Source of the DNA: Alphaproteobacteria bacterium
GTDB lineage: Bacteria > Pseudomonadota > Alphaproteobacteria > Rs-D84
Assembly (NCBI GenBank): GCA_017443235.1
Contig: JAFSOV010000017.1
Coordinates: forward strand, 1 to 32,946
Direction of reading: 5' to 3'
DNA length: 32,946 nucleotides
Below the pieces are notes generated by a model. The model saw nothing but the letters and a program-made list of their open reading frames with translations. It had not been told where the DNA came from and did not search any database. The position numbers and the translations under genes are program-made. Below, piece after piece: positions 16,501 through 22,948 of the stretch. Each line of letters begins with the position of its first letter. Within the stretch, counting starts at the first letter, position 1.

Positions 16501-17036
16501 GTTGGTGCCATACCCGCATTCATTCCGCCCCGAATGTTTGATGTGACAGTTGTGGTTTCTAACCGTGGTGTATTACTGCAAACAACTTTATCTGTTTTAT
16601 CTTTGGCATATACATACAGTTTTGCAAGACCTGTTGCCTGAATCATAGTTGTAGTTAACGCTTGGAAATCATTTATACATTTTTCTGTGCCACCAGATTT
16701 CCCCTTTTCTTTTCCACATACAGCATACATTTTAACTGACGCATTTTTCAATAAATCTTCTACAAAAGCATCACATTTTGCACCATCTGTCATTGCGTGT
16801 GCAAAATCAGTTTGCCACCCAGCCGCAGCACAAACACGTTGAATTTCACTTGGTACAATTCCGCCACGTTCTTTTACAATTTGATTATATTCGAATAATG
16901 CCTGGACCTGCTTTGCCGGTGGAATATGTCGTCTAAAAACTTCTGACACAACATTTGAATTAACATGCAAAACATTCTCAGCAATCGCATTCCAAGATAT
17001 AAACACAATTAAAAAGGCAATTAAAATTCGTTTCAT
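13527..17036 (-). CDS. Large secreted protein with C-terminal HExxH zinc-metalloprotease-like domain (element cargo)
   Basis: 1169 aa from ATG 17036; I prefer it over the upstream ATG 17054 because GGAGG lies 8 nt upstream and a signal peptide (residues 1-19, ...SWNAIA) begins there. Order: a Cys-rich exported region (about 20-465, including AVCGKEKGKSGGTEKC and a CPECK pair); a hydrophobic hairpin (about 476-525); a second hydrophobic segment (624-645); long coiled coils (about 650-925, e.g. QKRYDELSKE and VEQIRQVEQKR); and a C-terminal domain with VKHEILGHHID, H1045-E1046-x-x-H1049. Acidic candidates for a third ligand lie at 1140-1145 (EITEREAH). This fits a zincin such as those at the ends of polymorphic or phage-borne effectors. 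Its ATG overlaps the stop of the upstream gene (ATGA), so the two are coupled. Protease activity and target are inferred. Confidence 0.75.
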   Translation of the reverse strand: MKRILIAFLIVFISWNAIAENVLHVNSNVVSEVFRRHIPPAKQVQALFEYNQIVKERGGIVPSEIQRVCAAAGWQTDFAHAMTDGAKCDAFVEDLLKNASVKMYAVCGKEKGKSGGTEKCINDFQALTTTMIQATGLAKLYVYAKDKTDKVVCSNTPRLETTTVTSNIRGGMNAGMAPTTSTNTHYVQCKAIDKNIFYEFKFNNTRGTSNSTNHRNFKTGICSVYGYKLQPATSKDNREKAGWDICENATQNACVMINNGLTKAHSGYVASWGPWKTTLSTGAHGRVNEAGAGYKLDASNLPYCILTANVGTRADGTAYERTAFGLDGRHFLTSDIRTQGNQELHNYIRKYVESTGLKITEFDCAETYVTVQLKGRSDPDDMITCTINGSTVDFFFDSLSEWKSKYVQGAKQALDCMVSGGTFTGKKCIGLGKEQCEVVRAANAMSCPECKQIKWNSETNICELPASASASKLKRGLNYTAIVGGAVVGIVITVGTLGTSSAPTIAILGGVGIETAGSVIELIAQMRIDEKADKFFTQSANCKNQTCAEKLIKDYLRELANQSDSLLDSELTTADEEFARLFDLIPPDAEFYTKIVENGIRGETVESNKRGTFEKGSWNSDQIWRAVGIGLQIIPTVASVGWKIAKKSDKLVKSTAKLRTKLTAASKHVDEALKIKDAKKLETAAKQLDDLLTQYKIQTEKMNDLLHKYDFGAIAPGNDVEFRKWHEAHPDVRQVLDERARLSQQIKQIRYENPGLWTPGEDVANYYDVENLQKKLKVFKDEEDDYISELQKRYDELSKETRGKKAYTEETWKEIGSLRAERNALLQTYDDEITQLSDELSDLLIKQQAINDGSQQQIVEQIRQVEQKRAQVIQAKQASASTNPRVIEIDKRLAELDTTYKPEAVELINEKYYIEELISDAKKTVGDKQNMVWWEAIPQEIKDKYVQYMDDTMLKTLAEDPNLALYVRNWDVVKNDERLYAEFLNDIEVKLNSDIFPQGKGVSIQTYYNPFTGQQGATNGQGAIRMNTHYYLGEDVEETIGTVKHEILGHHIDAVMPNYGLQGTTMQNAVPNFGYELNDTKRILSHGNTDANIITAKSPILGTEFSISDASEDVQHALRKDGWKVRETMDKDTYERYLGEITEREAHSITPTSNVQDKVEAWYYQKWKK

Positions 17037-17968
17037 TTTAATGCCTCCGTACATTTTGACGCGACATTTGCCACATCTTTGATTGCTTTGATTTGTGTTG
17101 CATTAAATACCGTTGCGGTTGCCGATGCCACGGTTGATGCACCTGCCAAAACATTAGATGTAGTATTCAAATTCTTTTCTTTATCTGTACGCGTTCCATC
17201 AGCATTCTTTTGTGAACGAATACTATCACTATTTGCCACGGCACTGGTTATCGTTCCAGTAAGTCCGGTCGTTGCACCAACAATACTTGATACCATGGCA
17301 CCTTTGGCACGAGTGTTTATCTTGGAAATATCAACGGTTTCAAATCCTTCACATGCCGAAATAATTGTATTAGCTTCACCCACATCAACACCATCTATTC
17401 GTGCCTGTGCCCTTGCACGACGAAGTTCACCTATTGCCGCTTTGCAATTATCAATTTGATTCTGCAAATCACCATCGGTTCTGTTATTCCCGGCGATAAT
17501 TGCCCCGGCTACATTGGTTGCGGTATTCCCGGCAAGCAAACCTGTGCGCCAATAACCAAGTGATTTTGATTTTTGTGTCAATTTATCGATTTCAGATTGA
17601 GTTGTATTTTTATCTTTGTTGGCGTGATATTCTTTTAACCACTCATCCACTTGTTCTTCGGTTGGAATATCTTTATCGTCTTCCATTTCAGCAAGTTCGC
17701 GCAATAATTCATCGATTGTTTGGTCTGTTTTTTCCTTTACAATTCCAACAACTGTTGCACCGACGCCGAGTCCGGTTCCAACACCGGTTATTGCAGTGTT
17801 TATACCCGCCATCTTTTTCAAATCGGACAAACTATCATCAATTCCAATGCATGCAGAATATGTTTTCTGTAATGCTGCAACCAAAGATGCTTCATCAGCA
17901 TGCGCAAACATCGGCACCAAAGCACCGAGACAGATTATGGATAAAAATCTTTGTCTCCTACATAACAT
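17033..17968 (-). CDS. Exported protein with Gly/Ala-rich membrane-like hairpins, partner of the large cargo protein
   Basis: 311 aa. Signal peptide about 1-24 (...PMFAHA). Four Gly/Ala/Thr-rich segments at about 53-77 (GINTAITGVGTGLGVGATVV), 140-161, 222-246 and 268-291 could enter membranes as hairpins. Between them lie charged helical parts (EKTDQTIDELLRELAEMEDD) and three or four Cys (C37, C174, C204, C306). A pore-like or scaffold role is possible but unproven; no family is recognised. Translation is coupled to the next gene by the overlap ATGA. The -10 box ends 8 nt before the ATG, suggesting a leaderless mRNA; an internal AGGAGA just after the start has no suitable start codon behind it. 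Confidence 0.7.
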   Translation of the reverse strand: MLCRRQRFLSIICLGALVPMFAHADEASLVAALQKTYSACIGIDDSLSDLKKMAGINTAITGVGTGLGVGATVVGIVKEKTDQTIDELLRELAEMEDDKDIPTEEQVDEWLKEYHANKDKNTTQSEIDKLTQKSKSLGYWRTGLLAGNTATNVAGAIIAGNNRTDGDLQNQIDNCKAAIGELRRARAQARIDGVDVGEANTIISACEGFETVDISKINTRAKGAMVSSIVGATTGLTGTITSAVANSDSIRSQKNADGTRTDKEKNLNTTSNVLAGASTVASATATVFNATQIKAIKDVANVASKCTEALK

Positions 17969-17976
17969 TATTGTTA

Positions 17977-17985
17977 ATTATACCA
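17977..17985 (-). promoter_or_regulatory. Extended -10 promoter of the cargo pair
   Basis: Minus strand TGGTATAAT (17985-17977), an extended -10 with no clear -35. The start point would fall about 1-3 nt before the ATG at 17968. Confidence 0.5.
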
Positions 17986-18006
17986 TAAATGCGATGGATA
18001 TAGCAT

Positions 18007-18071
18007 AAAAATCGTTTACTTTTCCCAAAAATCGTGTTATTTTACAAAAGTGCCAAGCAAAGTGTCAGGCA
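18007..18071. repeat. Right-end repeat cluster (possible integrase arm sites)
   Basis: AAAAATCGT-like units at 18007-18015 and 18027-18035 are spaced 20 bp, and 18041-18071 is the partner of the repeat at 8094-8123. All lie within 135 bp of attR. Confidence 0.4.
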
Positions 18072-18139
18072 TTTTAGTGTTTTTATGTCAAAAAAGACAG
18101 AAAAGGGGCTAAAAAAGGCGGATTTTCGGCAATGTCTGT

Positions 18140-18158
18140 AATCCGTGCGCCCCAACCA
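18140..18158 (+). repeat. attR core (19-bp direct repeat)
   Basis: AATCCGTGCGCCCCAACCA, identical to the tRNA-Gln 3' end. The sequence to the left does not fold into a tRNA, so this is the copy made on integration. Confidence 0.88.
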
Positions 18159-18166
18159 GAATAAAC

Positions 18167-18190
18167 AAAAACACCCCCTTGGGTGTTTTT
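18167..18190 (+). terminator. Displaced original terminator of tRNA-Gln
   Basis: AAAAACACCC-cctt-GGGTGTTTTT directly after attR. Before integration it would have followed the tRNA by 13 nt. Confidence 0.65.
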
Positions 18191-18197
18191 ATTTATT

Positions 18198-18336
18198 CCT
18201 GGGACGCACGGATGGGTGCGAGCGTTAGCGCAGCACCAATACGAGAATACACAATTAGAAAAATCACAAAAATCGCAGGAACAAGATTTTTGTAGATTTT
18301 TATTATTGTGTATCGAGGCACCCGTGCGCATTCCAG
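18198..18336. repeat. Imperfect palindromic element of about 140 bp (MITE/REP-like)
   Basis: Outer arms CTGGGACGCACGGATGGGTGC and GCACCCGTGCGCATTCCAG are inverted; inner arms ATACACAAT...AAAAATC and GATTTTT...ATTGTGTAT (18249-18313) also pair. A small side hairpin GGTGC/GCACC (18215-18236) sits in the left arm. No open frame of note. The form suggests a small non-coding mobile repeat. The rest of 17969-18428 apart from the other listed sites holds nothing I can name. Confidence 0.45.
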
Positions 18337-18370
18337 AGACTCACCCCGGCCTATCCATCATTTAATATCA

Positions 18371-18398
18371 TTGATATTGTATTTTTTGTGATTATAAT
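18371..18398 (+). promoter_or_regulatory. Promoter of the frameshifted gene
   Basis: -35 TTGATA (18371-18376), 16-bp spacer, -10 TATAAT (18393-18398), 30 nt before the ATG at 18429. Confidence 0.6.
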
Positions 18399-18428
18399 AC
18401 ACTTAAAAAAAACGACAGGGTATACAAC

Positions 18429-18796
18429 ATGACGGAAATTGCAGAGAAAATATCAAAACTTGAAAATTTATTGCAAGAACCTAATATCTGGGTCACCCGG
18501 AACGACCCATTGGACCAAACATCGCTTGCGGTCTATAAAGGGAAGGCCGAGATTTTACAATAAAACTTGTTATCAGATATTTACCGCGTGATTACATAAG
18601 CTTTGTTTTGGGTATTAAAATAAGTTCCGATACTCTGTCTGATATATTCTATCCAGAATCACCAGAATACACCAAATTACGCAAACTGTATAATTCGATT
18701 TATGATATGTGGCTTTCACCACGAATTCAAAAACCAAAAAAATCAAATTTTTTCAAATTTCAATTATTTCAAAAAATACCCGCACAAAAACGGTAA
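18429..18796 (+). pseudogene. Frameshifted gene of unknown function
   Basis: ATG 18429 opens 44 codons (MTEIAEKISKLENLLQEPNI...) that stop at 18563. From about 18539 the -1 frame is open and protein-like (DFTIKLVIRYLPRDYISFVL...) until TAA at 18796. Read together they make one protein of about 120 residues interrupted by a single-base change between 18536 and 18563. The strong promoter is intact. No classic slippery heptamer stands in the right phase, so decay or a sequencing error is likelier than programmed frameshifting. Family not recognised. Confidence 0.5.
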
Positions 18797-18833
18797 CCGG
18801 CATTTCGCGTCTGCAATGCTTTATGGGTTGGCC

Positions 18834-19388
18834 TTAGTGAGATTTTTGTCGCCAATATACATCCAATTCTTGTTCGTTTATACGCGTAAAACCATTTTTA
18901 ATCCAAAACCTAAGGGCCTCCATGGCACTTTTTCCGCATAATTCATGGTGTTCATAGATTTTTTTCAATGTATTTAATGTACTGGTCCCGACGCGTCTAT
19001 ATTTTTGGTCTGGTTCATAACTGTGCCTAAATTTACGATTGACTTCGAAATATTTTATTACTGTTCTTTTTTGACCCTGTTCACACAGTGCAAGTGCCAA
19101 AAAATCATCCGGTTGGGTGAAATTATTTTTAACAATATCCGGCCCAACCAACAAAAACAACCGCAGAACATTACCGGAAACGCATTGTTTTGAAATTGCG
19201 TATTTTACCCCCGTACCAAAATCAAAAGACCCACTCAGCACATTGATTTTTTCCATCGCATCGGTATCCGCCGTGACAAAAAATTCCATGAAATAACAAT
19301 CCACAAATTCAAATTGCCCGTTGTCTTGGTGTGTCAAAACGGGCACATCAGTCCTGATTATATTATAATCTTGGTGAATTATGAACAA
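18834..19388 (-). CDS. Unknown protein, weakly GNAT-like, 184 aa
   Basis: The C-terminal third (YRRVGTSTLNTLKKIYEHHE, then KSAMEALRFWIKNGFTRI) resembles the acetyl-CoA-binding and last-helix region of GNAT acetyltransferases (R/Q-x-x-G-x-G/S and FWxKxGF), but the pyrophosphate loop is poor and the N-terminal 110 residues do not fit clearly. The listed start is TTG at 19388; an in-frame GTG at 19346, about 10 nt after a TATAAT, is an alternative. It stands alone in the scar-like stretch between the element and the envelope operon. The GNAT assignment is tentative. Confidence 0.5.
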   Translation of the reverse strand: MFIIHQDYNIIRTDVPVLTHQDNGQFEFVDCYFMEFFVTADTDAMEKINVLSGSFDFGTGVKYAISKQCVSGNVLRLFLLVGPDIVKNNFTQPDDFLALALCEQGQKRTVIKYFEVNRKFRHSYEPDQKYRRVGTSTLNTLKKIYEHHELCGKSAMEALRFWIKNGFTRINEQELDVYWRQKSH

Positions 19389-19444
19389 TTTGTGTTTATT
19401 GGTTCTTGTAATCTTGCGCCCCCAGTGTTTGGAAAATCCTCGGG

Positions 19445-19463
19445 TATATCAAATCTTGATATA
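19445..19463. repeat. 19-bp perfect inverted repeat
   Basis: TATATCAAATCTTGATATA; 8-bp arms with 3-nt centre. It could be an operator or a small RNA hairpin. The 140 bp around it hold no gene. Confidence 0.35.
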
Positions 19464-19500
19464 TTCTATATAATAAAATCGTTGCATATTTTTTACAATG

Positions 19501-19526
19501 GAAAAAAAATCCGCCATAATGGCGGA
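19501..19526 (-). terminator. Terminator of the envelope operon
   Basis: Minus-strand hairpin TCCGCCA/TGGCGGA followed by eight T, a few nt after the stop at 19530. Confidence 0.8.
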
Positions 19527-19529
19527 CGG

Positions 19530-20153
19530 TTATTTTTTCCGGGGTTCGATGCATTCACCATCACCTTCGCGTGGACAGCACGCAAATTTCATCTGCGAAA
19601 CTTCTTTGAACTTTTCACCCGCACAGCATCCATACCGATTCGGTTTTGCACCGTCATCACACAAACCCTTGGCGCGGTTTTCCGCCACTTTTTCGGCCTC
19701 GGCCGCCAATTCTTCGGGCGTTTTTTCAACGACCGGTTCCGGTTCGGGCTCACCAATGGCCGCGGGCTCCGCCGACACTTCTTCTATGGCCTCTTCCGCA
19801 ACCTCAACATCTTCTATTACACGGACCGGATTTACATTTTCATAGTTATGCACCGGGCGCCGTTTCGCACGCGCGGCACACGCCGTACGTTGACGCGATA
19901 ACATATATTCTAAATCCGCCGCCAATTCTGGGTACGCCCTGACATCCTCGCGCAGTTCCGCGACACGCTGATTTATTTCATCGCAACTCATACGTTGCAC
20001 CACCGCACGTGGGGCGGGCACTTCATCGATTGCGGATTCGTCCACAACTTCTGCCTCGACCACATCTTCATACACAATATCATCATCAACATCCGCCGCG
20101 AACGCCGGCACACAAACCAGTGCCGCAATTATACCAATAATTTTTATATTCAT
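19530..20153 (-). CDS. Exported acidic protein with C-terminal Cys-rich module
   Basis: 207 aa. Signal peptide 1-19 (...CVPAFA). The mature part is strongly acidic (DVDDDIVYEDVVEAEVVDE), then a helical part (SCDEINQRVAELREDVRAYP), a Glu/Pro-rich linker, and a final Cys module with six Cys (GLCDDGAKPNRYGCC ... FACCPREGDGEC). Such modules suggest a disulfide-bonded periplasmic or surface protein. It is the last gene of the lolDC operon, 20 nt after its neighbour, with a strong GGGGG ribosome site. The function is unknown. Confidence 0.75.
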   Translation of the reverse strand: MNIKIIGIIAALVCVPAFAADVDDDIVYEDVVEAEVVDESAIDEVPAPRAVVQRMSCDEINQRVAELREDVRAYPELAADLEYMLSRQRTACAARAKRRPVHNYENVNPVRVIEDVEVAEEAIEEVSAEPAAIGEPEPEPVVEKTPEELAAEAEKVAENRAKGLCDDGAKPNRYGCCAGEKFKEVSQMKFACCPREGDGECIEPRKK

Positions 20154-20173
20154 CGCCGCCCCCTTGGGTTTAT

Positions 20174-20917
20174 TTATTCTTCGATAACACGTTGCAATTC
20201 CATAATAAAGTCGATTCCCGGATTGACCAATTTTTCAACTTTGTTCAGGTATTTTTTTGCCTCGTTTTGCATTTGCAGTTTTTTATAAGTATTGATTGTG
20301 GCGCGAATTTCGCCTTTTTGCACATTAGAATCATCTATACGCACACCTTCGGCAATTTGTAATTCATCCAAAGCCTTTTGTGCATACCTTTGTTGATTTT
20401 CTTTACAACCATCTTCCACAATCTTTGAATAAATTTCGGCATTTTGCAGATGACAATCCGGCGAATCACCACAGTTATAAATAACATTTGACAACAAAGT
20501 CCGTTCTATAACATCGCAGGGATTATTATCAACACTTTCTTTTCTAATTTCATTCAATGCATCCCAAACCTGAAATTCCGCGTCTCTCATTTCTTGATAT
20601 TTACCGGCATTTTCTTGGCAACCCCATTTAACCAATCTGTCATAAATATCCGCATTTCTTCTATGATAATTCGCGGCATCGGGCCAAGAATCATCTATAT
20701 TTTGCCCGATATTTGCCAATAACGCTTTTTCGCGCATTTGACATGCATCGACTTCCATCTGTACGCCGGAATCCGCCGTATAGCCGGTTTTTGATTGCCA
20801 AATAAATGCGCCGGCCATCATACCACAAATAAATATTCCAATCAGTGCCACCCAGGCCAGAATTCTTTGCCAACGTGAATAACCATAACGATTTGATGTT
20901 TTATTATTATTTTTCAT
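20174..20917 (-). CDS. Membrane-anchored protein with two tandem helical Cys repeats
   Basis: 247 aa. A cytoplasmic N-terminus of about 18 residues, one TM helix (19-40), then a periplasmic helical part. Residues 88-107 (NADIYDRLVKWGCQENAGKY) and 159-178 (NAEIYSKIVEDGCKENQQRY) are clear copies, each preceded about 40 residues earlier by another Cys (C59, C134), so the region arose by duplication. The repeat is TPR/Sel1-like in style, suggesting a protein-binding scaffold. It lies between lolD and the acidic exported gene, in the same operon. The name is not recognised. Confidence 0.7.
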   Translation of the reverse strand: MKNNNKTSNRYGYSRWQRILAWVALIGIFICGMMAGAFIWQSKTGYTADSGVQMEVDACQMREKALLANIGQNIDDSWPDAANYHRRNADIYDRLVKWGCQENAGKYQEMRDAEFQVWDALNEIRKESVDNNPCDVIERTLLSNVIYNCGDSPDCHLQNAEIYSKIVEDGCKENQQRYAQKALDELQIAEGVRIDDSNVQKGEIRATINTYKKLQMQNEAKKYLNKVEKLVNPGIDFIMELQRVIEE

Positions 20918-20942
20918 CTCTCTCTCCTTGTTTTTATTTTTA

Positions 20943-21653
20943 CTATTTAACTATACCATTTTTAATTGTGATTTGTCTATCGGCACGATTCGCCAATGAC
21001 ATATCATGCGTCACAAACAACATCGCCATCTTGTTCTTGCGCACCAAATCCAGCAACAATTCAAAAACCGAAATCGCGTGATTTGGATCTAAACTGCCCG
21101 TTGGTTCGTCCGCCAACAATATATCCGGCGTGTTCGCCAACGCGCGCGCAACCGCACACCGTTGTTGTTCACCGCCCGACATTTGTCCCGGCAAGTGTGA
21201 TGCCCGGTGCGCAACATTTGCCGAGTTTAATAATTTCATTGCACGCGTGCGCGCCGCGTCTTCGGTCATACCATTCGCCAACATCGGCAACATAACATTT
21301 TCCACCGCCGTAAAATCCGACAACAAATTATGCCGTTGATATACAAATCCCATTTTACGCCGACGAATCATTGTTCGCATTTCTTCGTTCATCGCATGCA
21401 CGGGTGTCCCAGAAACCAAAATACTGCCCCCACTGGGTTTATCCAGCAACCCCACACATTGCAACAATGTCGATTTTCCCGACCCCGACGGACCAACCAA
21501 CGCCACAATTTCCCCGCGGTGTAAATCAAACCCGCCCCCGGTTAGAATATGCAACGGTTGACCACCTTCGACAAATGTCTTTTTAATATCGCGCACCGAC
21601 AAGACCACTTCGCCCCGTTTCGCCCGCGATAAAGAATTTAATATCGACGCCAT
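20943..21653 (-). CDS. lolD: Lipoprotein-releasing ABC transporter ATPase LolD
   Basis: 236 aa, ATPase of the Lol system that extracts lipoproteins from the inner membrane for delivery to the outer membrane. Walker A GPSGSGKST (54-62), Q-loop VYQRHNLL, signature MSGGEQQR (158-165), Walker B ILLADEPTGSLD, and the H-loop FVTHDMSLA are all intact. The 7-residue VGLLDKPSGG and LPGQMSGGEQ parts match LolD. It lies 15 nt after lolC in a minus-strand operon. Start ATG 21653 has AAAGGA upstream. Confidence 0.93.
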   Translation of the reverse strand: MASILNSLSRAKRGEVVLSVRDIKKTFVEGGQPLHILTGGGFDLHRGEIVALVGPSGSGKSTLLQCVGLLDKPSGGSILVSGTPVHAMNEEMRTMIRRRKMGFVYQRHNLLSDFTAVENVMLPMLANGMTEDAARTRAMKLLNSANVAHRASHLPGQMSGGEQQRCAVARALANTPDILLADEPTGSLDPNHAISVFELLLDLVRKNKMAMLFVTHDMSLANRADRQITIKNGIVK

Positions 21654-21668
21654 TACATAATTCCTTTA

Positions 21669-22922
21669 TTATTCATTTCTTAACACCTCTACTGGGTCGG
21701 TATTTGCGGCCTTCCACGCCGGATAAATCGTAGCCAAGAACGCCAATGCAATTGCCAAAACCGCAATTCCCACAACCGTTGCGAATTCAAGCCGTGATGG
21801 CAATTCAGACAAATAATACAATTCCGCCGGGAATAAATCGCGCCCCGTTGCCCATTGGAAAAATTTACGAATCGGTTCAATATAAATTGCGACAACCACA
21901 CCCAATACCGTCCCCAACGCGGCACCAATAACACCGATACTGGTTCCCGACAAAATAAATATCTTCATCATAGAGCGCCGCGACACACCGAACGTGCGCA
22001 ATACAGCAATATCTTTGGATTTATCTTTGACCAACATAACCAACGAAGACACAATATTAAATGCCGCCACAATCACAATCAGCATTAAAATCAAGAACAT
22101 AACATTGGTTTCAACCTGCAGTGCACCAACAAACCCGCGATTCAAATCACGCCAATCGCGCACAACATAACCATCCGGCAATTCGGCAATCAATGCCTCG
22201 CGCACGGCGGTCGTATCTTCGGGATTTTTCAAGAACAAATCAATATGCGTCACCGCATCCCCCAGGTTCAAGTATTTTTGGGCCGTTTCCAATGGCATAA
22301 ATATATAACCCGAATCATATTCATACATTCCCATAAAGAATGAAGTCATAACCGGGTACGACATAATCCGTGGCATGGTTCCAAACGCGGTCGGCGTTGC
22401 ACCATTTGCCGAAACCAAAGACACCGTGTCACCCATATGCACATTCAAATTCCGGGTCAACGATGCACCCGCAACCAATTCCCCATCACGAATATCGCGC
22501 AAAGATTTACCATACATACGCGTACCGGTCACCGTTTTCGCCGCCAAATCGGCCATACGAATTCCGCGCACCATCGCACCGGTATTATTTCCATCGTGCG
22601 TCACCATAACCTGGCCTTCGGCGATTGGAACAATTGACGACACCGCGTGTGCGACGGTTTTACTGGACTTCATTTGTTCAATCAAAAAATCATAATCTGC
22701 GATTGCGCCGTCTTGATGATAAACAACAACATGCCCGTTCATCCCGACAATTCGTGATAACAACGTATCATGAAAACCGCCCATAACCGACATAACAACA
22801 ATCAATGTTGCAACGCCCAGCATAATTCCAATCAACGACACCCACGACACCACAGAACCAAACCCACGCCGCCGCGCGCCCAGGTATCGAAATGCAATTT
22901 TTCTTTCTAACTTTGTGAACAT
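21669..22922 (-). CDS. lolC: Lipoprotein-releasing permease LolC/LolE family
   Basis: 417 aa from ATG 22922 (AGGGAA about 6 nt upstream; the frame extends to TTG 22946). Four TM helices in the LolC/E arrangement: one near residues 20-45 (VVSWVSLIGIMLGVATLIVV), then a large periplasmic domain, and three at about 268-295, 312-345 and 375-400. LSRIVGMNGHVVVY and the FtsX/MacB-like end PAWKAANTDPVEVLRNE fit the family. Only one permease gene is present here, so LolC and LolE roles may be met by a homodimer or by a gene elsewhere. Confidence 0.9.
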   Translation of the reverse strand: MFTKLERKIAFRYLGARRRGFGSVVSWVSLIGIMLGVATLIVVMSVMGGFHDTLLSRIVGMNGHVVVYHQDGAIADYDFLIEQMKSSKTVAHAVSSIVPIAEGQVMVTHDGNNTGAMVRGIRMADLAAKTVTGTRMYGKSLRDIRDGELVAGASLTRNLNVHMGDTVSLVSANGATPTAFGTMPRIMSYPVMTSFFMGMYEYDSGYIFMPLETAQKYLNLGDAVTHIDLFLKNPEDTTAVREALIAELPDGYVVRDWRDLNRGFVGALQVETNVMFLILMLIVIVAAFNIVSSLVMLVKDKSKDIAVLRTFGVSRRSMMKIFILSGTSIGVIGAALGTVLGVVVAIYIEPIRKFFQWATGRDLFPAELYYLSELPSRLEFATVVGIAVLAIALAFLATIYPAWKAANTDPVEVLRNE

Positions 22923-22948
22923 AACGTTCCCTATTCTATCATTCAATT

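Larger units (their letters stand above)
7935..18158. mobile_element. Integrated 10.2-kb element (genomic island / satellite-like) in tRNA-Gln
   Basis: The last 19 nt of tRNA-Gln (AATCCGTGCGCCCCAACCA, 7935-7953) recur exactly at 18140-18158. A tyrosine integrase gene begins 138 nt inside the left repeat. The interior has a winged-helix regulator, an HUH Rep-like gene, hairpins, short unknown genes including DUF3768, and a two-gene secreted cargo at the far end. No capsid, portal, terminase, conjugation or toxin-antitoxin genes are recognised, so it looks like a satellite or mobilisable island rather than a complete phage. Boundaries are seen in the sequence; mobility is inferred from family knowledge. 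Confidence 0.9.

Noticed and set aside
18083..18365. 60- and 82-codon frames over the palindromic element
   Set aside because: They run through att, terminator and inverted repeats; the composition follows the repeats rather than a protein.
18536..18563. Programmed -1 frameshift
   Set aside because: No X-XXY-YYZ heptamer in the proper phase and no clear downstream pseudoknot; decay or an error explains it more simply.
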